The position numbers and the translations under genes are program-made. A model generated the notes under the pieces. That model did not search any database. It saw only the letters and a program-made list of their open reading frames with translations, and was not told where the DNA came from. Shown here one piece after another: positions 14,197-23,047 of a stretch of DNA of 64,000 nt. The stretch lies in assembly GCF_007833355.1 (NCBI RefSeq), contig NZ_CP020914.1, positions 2,962,047-3,026,046 of the forward strand. Reading direction: 5' to 3'. Every line of letters begins with the position of its first letter. The first letter of the stretch is position 1. This DNA comes from Denitratisoma sp. DHT3 (GTDB taxonomy: Bacteria; Pseudomonadota; Gammaproteobacteria; Burkholderiales; Rhodocyclaceae).

Positions 14197-14649
14197 ATGA
14201 AAACTTTCGTTCCCCCTTCCTTCTTGTCTTCCCTGCTGTGCTGGCTGGCGCTCGCGCTCCCCGCGACCGGCACCCAGGCCGGCGCCCTGCCGGAGACGGC
14301 GGCCGTTCCGGATGCCCATGCGGCCACGGCCGCCGCGCCGGGGGCGGAGCGCGCGCTGGACGCTTCGCCCCAGGCGCTGGAGCGGCAATTGCAATCCTTG
14401 CCCTGGGAGCAATTCCGGGCCGTGGTGGAGTCCGAGCCCAGACTCAAGGCGGACGTCGACGCCTACGGTCCTCTGGGCTGGGCCTACGTGCAGAAGAAAT
14501 ACCGGACCCATCCCTGGGCGCACAATATCGAGCGCCTCGAACCGGAACGCCGCCAGCAACTGGCGGCGAAGATCCGCGCCGTCGAAGCTTCCGTCGCGCC
14601 GCATGCCCCGGCGCACCCGGCCGAGACTCCGGGCGGCGCGAACCCGTGA
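14197..14649 (+). CDS. Secreted protein of unknown function
   Basis: A 150-residue protein with a signal peptide (SSLLCWLALALPATGTQA, cleavage near residue 28) and an Ala/Pro-rich segment (about 30-55). A helical domain follows (about 58-130), containing LPWEQFRAVVESEPRLKADVDAYG and YVQKKYRTHPWAHNIERL. It is transcribed divergently from ilvA across about 100 bp. Its stop overlaps the GTG of the next gene (GTGA), so the two are co-translated. No family recognised. Confidence 0.7.
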   Translation: MKTFVPPSFLSSLLCWLALALPATGTQAGALPETAAVPDAHAATAAAPGAERALDASPQALERQLQSLPWEQFRAVVESEPRLKADVDAYGPLGWAYVQKKYRTHPWAHNIERLEPERRQQLAAKIRAVEASVAPHAPAHPAETPGGANP

Positions 14650-15089
14650 GCCCGGCGGAATGGGTGGCGTCGTTTTCCGGTCCCGACACCGGCCTGGGCG
14701 GATTGTTCGTCGCCAGCTTCCTGGCCGCCACGCTGTTGCCGGGCGGCTCGGAACTGGCCCTCTACGCCTGGCTGCGCCTGCGGCCGGAAACACTGGGTGC
14801 GGCGTTGGCGCTGGCGACCCTGGGCAACACCCTGGGCGGCATGAGCACCTGGTGGCTGGCGCGGCGTTTGCCGGAGCGCGCGCTGGAGCGGTTTTCCAGC
14901 CGCCACTTGTCCTGGCTGCGGCGCTGGGGCCCGCTGGCCCTGGTCATGGCCTGGGCGCCCGTGGTGGGTGACGCCCTGTGCGTCGCCGCCGGCTGGTTGC
15001 GTCTGGCGGCCCTGCCTTGCGCGGCGTGGATGGCCCTGGGCAAGGGACTGCGCTACGGACTGGTGGCGCTGGGCGCGACGGCGTTCTGA
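14646..15089 (+). CDS. YqaA/SNARE-associated family membrane protein
   Basis: A 147-residue inner-membrane protein starting at GTG 14646, with a 4-bp overlap on the upstream gene. Three or four hydrophobic segments are visible (GLFVASFLAATLLP, TLGAALALATLGNTLGG, ALVMAWAPVVGDALCVAAGW). The pattern LPGGSELALYAWL plus GNTLGGMSTWWLARR is typical of the YqaA branch of the DedA/VTT superfamily. These proteins are small inner-membrane proteins, some linked to lipid or ion transport. Its 3' end overlaps that of the convergent MATE gene by 37 bp. Confidence 0.8.
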   Translation: MSPAEWVASFSGPDTGLGGLFVASFLAATLLPGGSELALYAWLRLRPETLGAALALATLGNTLGGMSTWWLARRLPERALERFSSRHLSWLRRWGPLALVMAWAPVVGDALCVAAGWLRLAALPCAAWMALGKGLRYGLVALGATAF

Positions 15090-16414
15090 GCATTCCGGGC
15101 AATGCGCCACCAATAGGCGGCCACCGCCAGGCCCGCCAGCCAAAGCCCGCCGATCGCCGCCCACCAGAAGCCGGCGGGGCCCCAGCCCAGGCCGATCATG
15201 CCGCCGATGCCATCCAGGCCCAGCATGACGCCGCCGCCGAGACCGACGCCCCACAGGGCCAGGGCGTAGATCGTCATCGGCACCAGCGCCTTGCGGTAGC
15301 TGCGCAGCAGATAGACCGCCACCGCCTGGATGGCGTCGGCCAGGTGATACAGCGCCACCAGCAGCAGCAACTGGCTGGCCAGCGCCCGCACGGCGCCGTC
15401 GCGGGTGTAGAGCGCGGCAATCGATCCGCTGCCCAGGGCCAGCAGGCTTGCCAGCACCAGGGCGCAGCCGAAGCCGAGGCGGAACCCCGTCAACCCGGCC
15501 CGCCGCGCCGCGGCCGCCTGGTTCCGCCCCAGCGCCTGCCCCACCAGCACCCCGGCGGCGTGGCCGATCGCCGTGGGCATCATGAAGAACAAGGCGGCCA
15601 GGCTGGCGGCGATCTGGTGGGCGGCCGACGCCACGGCGCCGAAGCGGGCGATGAACAGGGCCATGAAGGTGAACGCGGTGACATCCACCAGAAAGGTCGC
15701 GCCGATCGGCAGGCCCAGCCGCGCCAGCGCCGCCAGCCGGGTGCGCTCGGGCCAGCTCCAGCGGGCGAACAGGGCGTAGCGCCGGTAGTCCTCCTGCCGC
15801 CGGCACCAGACCCAGGCCAGCACGGCCAGGGTCCAGGCGATCAGGCTGGAGGCCACGCCGCAGCCCGCCGCGCCGAGGGCCGGCAGACCGAACAGCCCGC
15901 TCATGAACAGCCAGTTCAGCGGCACCTTCAGGGCGAGGCCGAGCAGGTTCAGCACCATCACCGGGCGCGGCCGGCCGATGCCGGCGGAAAAACCGTAGAA
16001 CACCCGGAACACCAGGATGGCCGGCGCCCCCCAGGCCATCGCGTCCAGATAGGCGCGCACCTTGAGGGCCACTTCCGGGGAGAGCCGGGCAATGGCCAGC
16101 AGCGGATCGGGAAAGGCCAGCAGCAGCACGGTCAGCAGCGCCAGGGCGGCGGCCAGCCAGCCGGCCTGGCGCACCTGTTCGCCGATCTCGCCGTACTGGC
16201 GGGCGCCCTGCAGATGGGCGACGGTGGGCGACAGCGCCAGCAGGATGCCGGTGATGGAAATGAACAGCGAGGCGTAAATGGCGGAGCCGACGCCCACGGC
16301 GGCCAGGTCCGTGGCGGAGAGACGACCGGCCATCAGGGTGTCGATCAGGCCGTTGGCCATCACCGCCACCTGGGCGACGAAAACCGGCCAGGCCAGTCGT
16401 ATGAGTTCACGCAT
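15053..16414 (-). CDS. MATE-family multidrug/sodium (or proton) antiporter
   Basis: A 453-residue polytopic inner-membrane protein with the 12-helix, two-bundle layout of NorM-type MATE exporters. The N-terminus shows the typical LAWPVFVAQVAVMANGLIDTLMAG. The start of the second half has RLGLPIGATFLVDVTAFTFMALFIARFG and the helix with AAHQIAASLAALFFMMPTAIG. The family exports cationic drugs and dyes using a Na+ or H+ gradient. The gene is monocistronic, convergent with the yqaA-like gene, and separated from the upstream cytochrome operon by a terminator. The start at 16414 has no ORF-extending alternative that adds conserved sequence. Confidence 0.9.
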   Translation of the reverse strand: MRELIRLAWPVFVAQVAVMANGLIDTLMAGRLSATDLAAVGVGSAIYASLFISITGILLALSPTVAHLQGARQYGEIGEQVRQAGWLAAALALLTVLLLAFPDPLLAIARLSPEVALKVRAYLDAMAWGAPAILVFRVFYGFSAGIGRPRPVMVLNLLGLALKVPLNWLFMSGLFGLPALGAAGCGVASSLIAWTLAVLAWVWCRRQEDYRRYALFARWSWPERTRLAALARLGLPIGATFLVDVTAFTFMALFIARFGAVASAAHQIAASLAALFFMMPTAIGHAAGVLVGQALGRNQAAAARRAGLTGFRLGFGCALVLASLLALGSGSIAALYTRDGAVRALASQLLLLVALYHLADAIQAVAVYLLRSYRKALVPMTIYALALWGVGLGGGVMLGLDGIGGMIGLGWGPAGFWWAAIGGLWLAGLAVAAYWWRIARNAQNAVAPSATSP

Positions 16415-16471
16415 GAAGACGGCTAGTCGACCAAATCGGCAACTCTACCGCCGAACGGCAGCGACGGCGGC

Positions 16472-16505
16472 AAAAAATTGGCGACAGTCTTTCAGACCTG
16501 TCGCC
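16472..16505 (-). terminator. Rho-independent terminator of the cytochrome/MtrB operon
   Basis: On the minus strand an 8-bp stem GGCGACAG / CTGTCGCC (16498-16505 and 16480-16487) with a 10-base loop is followed by AATTTTTTG. It lies about 90 bp past the MtrB-like stop codon, so it is well placed to end that transcript and insulate the MATE gene. Confidence 0.8.
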
Positions 16506-16595
16506 CCGAGATGGTCAGCGTGAAACAGCCGATTGAAACGGTCGCCAAAACTCCGGCTGTCGATGCGGAGGCGGCGCTAGCGGTTCATTTCCTGT

Positions 16596-18878
16596 TCAAA
16601 AGAAACGATAGGACAGCGAAATGCCGAGCATGTGCATTTTGTAGTCCGGGCTTGCCTGGTTGGTGCCGATGACGTTGGCCAAGGTGGCCGCTGAAACATC
16701 GTCATAGGCCCAGTCGTTGGACGTGTAGCGTTCATAAACGTACTTCAGATTGATGGATAGGTCCTTTTTCACCCAGTAGCGACCGAACAGGTCGAGTCGA
16801 TTGAGTTTCGATGTGATGTCGGGCATTGGCAGGGCCGGTGCCGTGGCTGCAATGAGCGAACCCACGGCGACCCGGATTCTGCCGGTCGAGTCGGAATGGG
16901 TCACGTCGCCACCGAATTCGAAGGGGCCTTCAGGCTTGTAACGCAAACCGGCACCCATCGTGAAGGTGTTGTCCTGGATATCGGTCGTCCAGTGCCAGCC
17001 TGGATTGAGATAGTTGGCTTTGACCGCGCCCAGTTGCGCTGAGCGTTGATTGCTTTCGTATTTCTCCCAGGACGCAAACATGTGGGCGGTGAGCGCATCG
17101 GTCGCGGCAAGGCTGGCGTCGAAATTCGCCGCCCAGCCAGTGGCGTTGCGCAAGCCCAGTTCGGACTTGTAATAGTCGTCATTCTTATGATCGATGCTGA
17201 ATTGAAGATCCAGGCGATCGATGGGGGAAAGATTGGCAAAGGCCCGCAACGTGTCACGCTTTCTGGGCGCCAGGAAGAATTTCTTCTGGGTCGGCACGTT
17301 GTCCCACAAGCCATTGTCCGCGGCATTGATCGGCAGAATGCTGGCGATGTAGGCCGGATCGCTGTAGCTCGCCAGGAAAGGCGCGCCGGCGTTGTAGGCG
17401 GAGGTCGTTCGATCGGACCAGACATAGGCCAGGCCGCCCGCGGCCATATCGTTGAACCGATGATCGACGCTGGCGTTGAAAGTGTGCTCGCGTTCTGAGC
17501 TGATGGCTTCGAACGTTTTTTTCACCCAGTCGTATTCATAGCCGAACTTCAGCTTGGTGTGCATCGTCAGCCGGTAGTCGAAATCGGCCTTGATCTGCTG
17601 TTTGGTGCTGCTGCCCGGAAGGTTGGTGCGAACCCTCGCCCTGTCCGCAATGGCTGGAACCGTGGAAACCTGATTCTGCGAATCCCCACCGATATACCAG
17701 TACTCTGACTGCGGCGTCTTGTTGTCACGGTCGTCGTAACGATAGCTGCCGGTGAAGTGCAACTTCGGTGTCAGCCGGGATGTGATCTTGAAGTCGGCGT
17801 GGGTGGTGTTGATCTTCCCATCGAGCGAACTGCGCGGCATCGCCGTGGTGACCAGCAAGCCCGAGTTGATCGAGTAGGGCAGGAAGCTTTCATCCTGGGT
17901 CATGCGGCCAAAGCTGAAACTGCCGGAAATCCGGGTGTCCTTCGAGTAGTTGTAGCCCCCGGAGGCATTGAACTGATGAAACTGGTTGTCCGGCGGCAGT
18001 CCGATCTGGCCAAAACCCAATGGATAGCCGACGGCAGGGTTCCCCCATGCCGTACCTGCGATGTTGGCGTAGGGGTTTTGCCAGGAAAGTGCCGTATTGG
18101 CATTTTTGAAAAAGGAACCGTAGTAGCCGAATTGCAGTTGCAGCTTGGCCGTGGTGTAGCGTGCGGTGGCCTCGAACTGGTCGGTGGTGTAGTCGACCGG
18201 TTCGGGAAGAATCACGGCGCGGGGGTTGCCGCCCGAATTGCCAATGACGGCCCCGATGAAGCGGTCTCCTTCCTTGGTGTCACGCTTGAAGTTGACGGCG
18301 ATGTCCCAATTGCCGGACAGTGATTTCGTCAAACCCAGGGCCAGCGATTTGCGCAGGGTTTCAACGTCGTAGGACCGCATTCCGGTGGCCAGTGCGGTCA
18401 TGCCCGTCGTGGCGTTGCTGGCGACCCAACCGGCAGGCAAAACCAGACGCGTGTCGCCGGGATTCACGAAGGGCGTCTGATAACTGTCAGAAAACAGCTT
18501 GGGTAGTTGGTCGTACTCAAGGCGAACGCCGAAATTGCCTTGCTGGCCGCCTTCGATTTTCAGGCTGCGGGAGTCCAGCCCAAGGTTTCGTCCATCGATC
18601 GTGAAGTATGAGGCATCGTTCTCGCCGCGCTGGACGACGCGGACGTTGGCAATCACCTGGTTGCCGGTATCGGCGTCGATGAAATCGCCAAATTTGTCGT
18701 TGCCGGTTGCGGTGACGTGGCGGACGCCCAGTTCGACCTCACTTTCCGGGCGGAGCATCCTGCGAACGTCGTCGGCATCATCGTCAGCCCATGCGTCGCC
18801 GCAGCAATTGAAACCGATGAACGCGATGGATACGGCCAGGACATTGGGTGTGAATCGAGTATCGATTTTGCGTGTCAT
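16596..18878 (-). CDS. MtrB/PioB-family outer-membrane beta-barrel
   Basis: A 760-residue protein with a signal peptide (about 1-32, ending GDAWA) and a mature part made of many amphipathic beta strands, finishing in the Phe-terminated strand MLGISLSYRFF typical of outer-membrane barrels. The early motif EVELGVRHVTATGNDKFGDF and repeated SYRYDDRD-type strands match the MtrB/PioB family. That family forms a porin sheath around a periplasmic MtrA/PioA decaheme cytochrome. The decaheme gene lies 17 bp upstream in the same operon, strongly supporting the call. Two adjacent Cys (NCC) lie in the signal peptide rather than in a mature CxxC as in Shewanella MtrB. Confidence 0.88.
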   Translation of the reverse strand: MTRKIDTRFTPNVLAVSIAFIGFNCCGDAWADDDADDVRRMLRPESEVELGVRHVTATGNDKFGDFIDADTGNQVIANVRVVQRGENDASYFTIDGRNLGLDSRSLKIEGGQQGNFGVRLEYDQLPKLFSDSYQTPFVNPGDTRLVLPAGWVASNATTGMTALATGMRSYDVETLRKSLALGLTKSLSGNWDIAVNFKRDTKEGDRFIGAVIGNSGGNPRAVILPEPVDYTTDQFEATARYTTAKLQLQFGYYGSFFKNANTALSWQNPYANIAGTAWGNPAVGYPLGFGQIGLPPDNQFHQFNASGGYNYSKDTRISGSFSFGRMTQDESFLPYSINSGLLVTTAMPRSSLDGKINTTHADFKITSRLTPKLHFTGSYRYDDRDNKTPQSEYWYIGGDSQNQVSTVPAIADRARVRTNLPGSSTKQQIKADFDYRLTMHTKLKFGYEYDWVKKTFEAISSEREHTFNASVDHRFNDMAAGGLAYVWSDRTTSAYNAGAPFLASYSDPAYIASILPINAADNGLWDNVPTQKKFFLAPRKRDTLRAFANLSPIDRLDLQFSIDHKNDDYYKSELGLRNATGWAANFDASLAATDALTAHMFASWEKYESNQRSAQLGAVKANYLNPGWHWTTDIQDNTFTMGAGLRYKPEGPFEFGGDVTHSDSTGRIRVAVGSLIAATAPALPMPDITSKLNRLDLFGRYWVKKDLSINLKYVYERYTSNDWAYDDVSAATLANVIGTNQASPDYKMHMLGISLSYRFF

Positions 18879-18895
18879 GTCGGGTCTCCCTGCGA

Positions 18896-19849
18896 TTAAC
18901 GGGTGTAGCGCGAGCCGGACGGATGATTGGTGCCATGAACCTGCGTGTGGCAGTTGAGGCAGGCGCGCAGCAGTTGCTGCTGGGCGGGTGCAACGCCCCC
19001 CGAGGCGACGGACAGGCCGCGTCCGCTGTAGGCGGTTCCCGGGTGCTGGGTGAAGTCATGACACTGCTGACACAGATAAGGCGGTTTGGTCTTCAGCAGG
19101 GACGCATGATTCGATCCGTGCGGTGTGTGGCAATTGAGGCAGTTGTCGCTTGCGGGCGGGTGCTCCCACAGGAAGGGGCCACGTTTTTCGGCGTGGCAGG
19201 TGTAGCAGGTTTCGACAACGGTATTTTTTGCCAGCAGCTTCGGTCCGGACGACCCGTGCGGGTTGTGGCAGTCGGAACAGCCGACCTTGCCTTCCTTGAT
19301 CGGATGGTGCGAGGCGCGGAACGACTGCGCACGCTGCTCTTTGTGGCAGGAGTAGCAGACTTCCCCCTGGGTTCTCTTGTCGCGCACCTTGTCATGCTGG
19401 GTGTGCACCTGGTGGCAGGAGGTGCATGCGAGATCGCCGCCGGCATGTTGGCTACCCGCCCAGTGCATCCGGTTTCCGCCTTGATGGCAACTGAGGCACG
19501 CCTCGTTCTGTACGTCGATGGGGGTGGTCGACCCTTTCTTGAAACCGCGGTCAACCTTTGGCCGATCTTTCAACCCCTGCGGATTTTCAGAGTGCAGGCG
19601 GCTTTCACCATGGCAGCCGACACAGCCGATGTTGCGGCCGTCGGCCCTGACGCCATGCTTGGTCTTGCCGATCGCAAACACGGGCGCGTTGTCATTTTCA
19701 TCGTGACAGCCGGTGCATTTCGCATCGCCCTTGAAAATCACGTCGGCCGCCGGTTTTTTTTCTTCCGTCGCCTGTGCGCCGAAAGTGATGCCGAGTCCCA
19801 GGGATATCCCAAGAAGCCAAGCCACCACTGAATGCCGCAAGTTAGCCAT
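18896..19849 (-). CDS. MtrA/DmsE/PioA-type periplasmic decaheme cytochrome c
   Basis: 317 residues from the ATG at 19849, chosen because GGGGGACC precedes it; the frame runs a further 12 codons upstream to a TTG. After a signal peptide (about residues 5-28) there are exactly ten CxxCH heme sites: CTGCH, CVGCH, CLSCH, CTSCH, CYSCH, CSDCH, CYTCH, CLNCH, CQQCH and CLNCH. This is the DmsE family, which carries electrons across the outer membrane inside an MtrB-type barrel, here encoded just downstream. No outer-surface MtrC/OmcA-type cytochrome is present in the window. Direction of electron flow (metal reduction or oxidation) cannot be decided. Confidence 0.93.
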   Translation of the reverse strand: MANLRHSVVAWLLGISLGLGITFGAQATEEKKPAADVIFKGDAKCTGCHDENDNAPVFAIGKTKHGVRADGRNIGCVGCHGESRLHSENPQGLKDRPKVDRGFKKGSTTPIDVQNEACLSCHQGGNRMHWAGSQHAGGDLACTSCHQVHTQHDKVRDKRTQGEVCYSCHKEQRAQSFRASHHPIKEGKVGCSDCHNPHGSSGPKLLAKNTVVETCYTCHAEKRGPFLWEHPPASDNCLNCHTPHGSNHASLLKTKPPYLCQQCHDFTQHPGTAYSGRGLSVASGGVAPAQQQLLRACLNCHTQVHGTNHPSGSRYTR

Positions 19850-19922
19850 AGGTCCCCCTTGATATGCGCTATCAGTCAAAATCAACGCTTTCCAACGAAT
19901 GAGTCAAGCGACTTCATCCAAT

Positions 19923-19956
19923 AACATGCCGGACGACATGGGCCGTTCGGCATGTT
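19923..19956 (-). other. Intercistronic hairpin between the tetraheme and decaheme genes
   Basis: A 13-bp stem with one G-T pair (AACATGCCGGACG against CGTTCGGCATGTT) and an 8-base loop, lying in the 111-bp gap upstream of the decaheme gene. No T-run follows, so it is more likely a processing or stability element than a terminator; it could set different levels of the two cytochromes. Confidence 0.65.
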
Positions 19957-19960
19957 TCGG

Positions 19961-20551
19961 CTACTTGTTCTTGATGTCCAATTCCTGCGGCCCCGGGCCG
20001 CCCTCCGGCTCGTTATGGGCGATCGCGTAATGGCAATCGATGCAGGCCATTTTTTCGGTCTTGGCGCGTGCGTGCCTCACTTTCGCCTTTTCACTGGTTT
20101 CTGCTTTATCCAGGTTGTGACAGGCTTTGCATTCCCGCGAATCGCTCTGCTTCATGTAGGTCCATACACGAACCGCCATTTCGTAGCGCTTGGCCTCGAA
20201 TTTCTCCTTGGTGTCGATCGAGTGTGAGACGAAATGCCCCCACAGATCGCGTGCCGCATTGATCTTGCGGAAATACAGTGGAATGCCGGTGCGCGGAACA
20301 TGGCAATCGACACAGGTGGCGCGTACCCCGCTTCGATTGACGTCATGGATTGTGCCTTTGTACTCGTCCCGGTTGTAGGTCATTTCATGACAGGAACTGG
20401 CACAGAACTCCTCCGTACTGGTCAGCAGCAGTATGGTGCTGCCCGTTGCCACGATGCCCAGGCCGACGGCAATGCCGCCCGCAAGGAGCAGTAACGGACC
20501 CCACGGCCTGCCGCACCAGCTTCGCAATCTATCCGATAGTTTTTTCAGCAT
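19961..20551 (-). CDS. NapC/NirT/CymA-type membrane-anchored tetraheme cytochrome c
   Basis: About 196 residues from ATG 20551 (preceded by GGGGAG; another ATG five codons upstream is possible). One N-terminal membrane anchor (LLLLAGGIAVGLGIVATGSTILLL) is followed by a periplasmic domain with four heme sites: CASSCHEM, CVDCH, CKACH and CIDCH. The first has three residues between the Cys (CX3CH) instead of two. The family oxidises quinol and passes electrons to periplasmic partners; here the obvious partner is the decaheme protein encoded next. The role is therefore quinone/periplasm exchange for the MtrAB-like conduit. Confidence 0.88.
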   Translation of the reverse strand: MLKKLSDRLRSWCGRPWGPLLLLAGGIAVGLGIVATGSTILLLTSTEEFCASSCHEMTYNRDEYKGTIHDVNRSGVRATCVDCHVPRTGIPLYFRKINAARDLWGHFVSHSIDTKEKFEAKRYEMAVRVWTYMKQSDSRECKACHNLDKAETSEKAKVRHARAKTEKMACIDCHYAIAHNEPEGGPGPQELDIKNK

Positions 20552-20593
20552 GCCCCCGCTCCCCATTCAGCGCCATGCCCAATGTGCACGGGG

Positions 20594-20920
20594 TCAGAGC
20601 GAAAGAATCCAGTTGATCAGATTCTTGATTTCCTCGCTGGTGGCCTTGATCTGCTTGTGTTCCTCTTCCTTGCCGTCGATCTTGACCTTGGGAGCTGTGG
20701 TCATGTGCTTGGTAAGCTTTTCCATGGCGTCGGGATCACCTTTGCGCTTGCTTGCCACTTCCTTGTAGGACGGACCATCCTTCTTTTTGTCGAGCGCATG
20801 ACATTTGAAACAATCGTTCTTTTTCAGCAATGCCTTCGCTGCATCGGCATTCTGCGCCTGGGATGTCAGGGGAAGAAACGGCAGACACGCTATTGCCGTG
20901 ACGATGGAAATCTTTCTCAT
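20594..20920 (-). CDS. Small periplasmic class I cytochrome c
   Basis: A 108-residue protein with a signal peptide (residues about 1-22, ending SQAQ), one heme site CFKCH at about 37-41 and a probable axial Met in KLTKHMTTAPKV. It ends with the usual C-terminal helix (EEIKNLINWILSL). The length and order match cytochrome c551/c552-like electron carriers. It is first in the operon, with a strong AGGAGG site just upstream, and could shuttle electrons between the tetraheme or decaheme proteins and terminal enzymes. Confidence 0.88.
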   Translation of the reverse strand: MRKISIVTAIACLPFLPLTSQAQNADAAKALLKKNDCFKCHALDKKKDGPSYKEVASKRKGDPDAMEKLTKHMTTAPKVKIDGKEEEHKQIKATSEEIKNLINWILSL

Positions 20921-21045
20921 GTGACCTATCCTCCTAAGCAGGCTTTCATGCCACGCCTTGTTGATTTGAATCGCTGCAAGGAGCGATTGCTTAAGGGAAG
21001 GTTAACGTTCTTCTGCTAGCGAGGTCTTGTTTTTTTACGAATGAT

Positions 21046-21059
21046 CTTTTGCGCAAAAG
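21046..21059. promoter_or_regulatory. 14-bp perfect palindrome upstream of the cytochrome operon
   Basis: CTTTTGCGCAAAAG lies about 125 bp upstream of the first cytochrome start, in the 168-bp gap after the AraC-type regulator gene. The same gap holds a second inverted repeat, AATCGCT / AGCGATT, close to the start. Either could be a regulator site; no clear promoter boxes were identified. Confidence 0.4.
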
Positions 21060-21088
21060 TGCACACGTCATCATTCCTCATCGGTGAT

Positions 21089-22048
21089 TCATGGCGTCCT
21101 GGGTTCACCCATGCGCGCCTCACGGGGGGAGATGCCGAAGTATTTCTGAAAGCTGCGTGAAAAATGGGCATGATCGCTGAACCCCCACGCATAAGCGATC
21201 TTGCAGATCGACAGACGACAATCCGCCTGCCTGAGCTGGTTGTAAGCCCGTTCGAGACGCTCTTTCATCACCCAACGCATCAGGGACTGTGGCTCGTCCT
21301 CGAACAGACGATGGATGTAACGAGCCGACAGATTGACGCCAGCGGCGATGAAATCGACGTTGAGCGAGGGAAGGTTCAGATGCGTAATGGCAAAGCGCTT
21401 GATGCTGCTCAGATGGTACGAGCGCAGCCCGGATGGGGGCGGTGTCGAAGCGCCACTCGATGATCGCAGGGTTGCATTCAGCAGGCTGGTCGTGAACGAC
21501 GACAGATCCGCTGCGGAATCCGGTTCGTTGAGAACCGCGGCATGGGCCGCCAATGACCGCAGATAATCCGCCAGCACGGCGGCGGTTCCCGAGGTGGCGG
21601 GAATGGCGACATCGGAAAACGGAGTTCTGTCCCTGCGACTCGGATCGAGCATCGACTCCGGCAGAATGACGCAGACCTCCTGGTAATTCTCATGGAATTG
21701 TATGGTGCTGGGTGGGCCGATGCGATGTATGAAAAGATCGCCAGGCTTGACATGGGTTTCTCTGTCCTCGCTGTATGCGGTGTAGTGGCCCTGTATCTGA
21801 AGGTGTACGGCGATATTGCAGGCGCCGTCCGCTCCTTCCCTTCGCGTGGCGAGGTGGGCGCTGCCGCTGCCCTTCAGAAGAACCAGCGGTACTCCGTGTG
21901 CCGTTTCGGCTTCCATGTCAAGGCTGAACGCCTGATGCCGGTCGGGTGTGATCGCGTATTCGGCACCGAAGATTTCGGCTGTGCGTTCCTGCCACCAATC
22001 GACGCGGTCATCGACGGCAATTGCATCGGTCGTCAGCAACAAACCCAT
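21089..22048 (-). CDS. AraC-family transcriptional regulator
   Basis: A 319-residue protein. ATG 22048 is chosen because GGAGGGGAGG precedes it; the frame runs 49 codons further upstream but that part looks non-coding. The N-terminal half (about 20-190) resembles the cupin-like effector domain of FeaR-type AraC regulators (KPGDLFIHRIGPPSTIQF). The C-terminal 100 residues hold two helix-turn-helix motifs: LNVDFIAAGVNLSARYIHRL, and the signature CKIAYAWGFSDHAHFSRSFQ, ending in YFGISPREAR. It lies immediately upstream of the cytochrome operon on the same strand and may activate it (inference). Confidence 0.88.
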   Translation of the reverse strand: MGLLLTTDAIAVDDRVDWWQERTAEIFGAEYAITPDRHQAFSLDMEAETAHGVPLVLLKGSGSAHLATRREGADGACNIAVHLQIQGHYTAYSEDRETHVKPGDLFIHRIGPPSTIQFHENYQEVCVILPESMLDPSRRDRTPFSDVAIPATSGTAAVLADYLRSLAAHAAVLNEPDSAADLSSFTTSLLNATLRSSSGASTPPPSGLRSYHLSSIKRFAITHLNLPSLNVDFIAAGVNLSARYIHRLFEDEPQSLMRWVMKERLERAYNQLRQADCRLSICKIAYAWGFSDHAHFSRSFQKYFGISPREARMGEPRTP

Positions 22049-22270
22049 TTCAGCCTCCCCTCCGCGATGTCGTTGTCGTATTGATCGATCTCGGATGTGC
22101 GCTCTACCGATCTTGTCGATGCATCGGTTTTGAAAGCGGCGCCGCGCGTCTTTCGCAGTGCGGACGATCATCGTAACAAAGCATGTTTTTGTCAAGGATG
22201 ATGGCTGATCAAACGCCTTGCCTCCCTCTTTCTCGTTGTTTATTCATTGGCAGGCGAGGGTGTCAGACAC

Positions 22271-23047
22271 TCAGCGTGCAGGATTCCGATCCGCCAGCAG
22301 GCCCTCGGGGCGATCGGAAAAATCCCGCGTGTTGCCCTGCGCCCGGGTGAGGGTGGGAATCAGCGCGGGCTGATAGGCGTAACAGGCGCCGGTGCGGGCC
22401 TGCAGCCTCTCGTTGATCCCCGTGGGGAGGTTGTCCATGTCGAACAGCAGGGAGAGGGACACGATCAGGGTGCGGCGGGCGACGGTGATCGCCTCGATTT
22501 CGTCCAGGTCGCTGATCGAGGCATCCACCCAGCGCATCATGCTGCGCACGTTCTGCCCGGCGTGAGGCCCCGCGGTGATTTCATCGCCCTCCAGGGGCCA
22601 GTCCAGCGCCAGTTCGCCGTCGCGATGCAGCAGCAGCCGGCGCCGTCCGGAAAGGACGGGGCCGCGCGGCCCCACTTCGGCGCGGAAATTGTCGATGTGG
22701 ACTTCCATGTCGTAGAGGCGCTGCGCGGTGCCCCGCGCGGCATGGGCGATGGCCAGGTTCGCCAGGTCGAACATGTGGGTGCATTGCTCGGCGCTGGCGG
22801 TGTGCCGGTAGGCGGCCTGGGGGTGGGGGGCCAGGGCCATTCCCACCAGGCGCGGCAGGTTGCCGGTCGCGCCCGGACACTGCGCCCACGGGCTGCGGAC
22901 ATGGGTGGTGTCGGCCTCCACCGCCACCACCCGGTGGCCGTCATGGCGCACGATGATGCCGAAACGGTGCTGGTTGTCTTCCACGTCGGCGCGCACCGAG
23001 CGGTCGCCGCCGACGATCAGGATGCGGCGGCGCAGGATCTTGCTCAT
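22271..23047 (-). CDS. DUF2889-like protein
   Basis: A 258-residue soluble protein without a signal peptide. The pattern [20 protein letters not shown], then [23 protein letters not shown] and LARRTLIV-like segments, resembles the DUF2889 family, uncharacterised proteins often found in organisms that degrade aromatics or steroids. That assignment is from memory of the family and not certain. It overlaps the glyoxalase gene upstream by 4 bp, so it is translationally coupled to it at the end of the glyQ-glyS-plsC gene train. About 220 bp of non-coding sequence separate it from the AraC gene. Confidence 0.55.
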   Translation of the reverse strand: MSKILRRRILIVGGDRSVRADVEDNQHRFGIIVRHDGHRVVAVEADTTHVRSPWAQCPGATGNLPRLVGMALAPHPQAAYRHTASAEQCTHMFDLANLAIAHAARGTAQRLYDMEVHIDNFRAEVGPRGPVLSGRRRLLLHRDGELALDWPLEGDEITAGPHAGQNVRSMMRWVDASISDLDEIEAITVARRTLIVSLSLLFDMDNLPTGINERLQARTGACYAYQPALIPTLTRAQGNTRDFSDRPEGLLADRNPAR

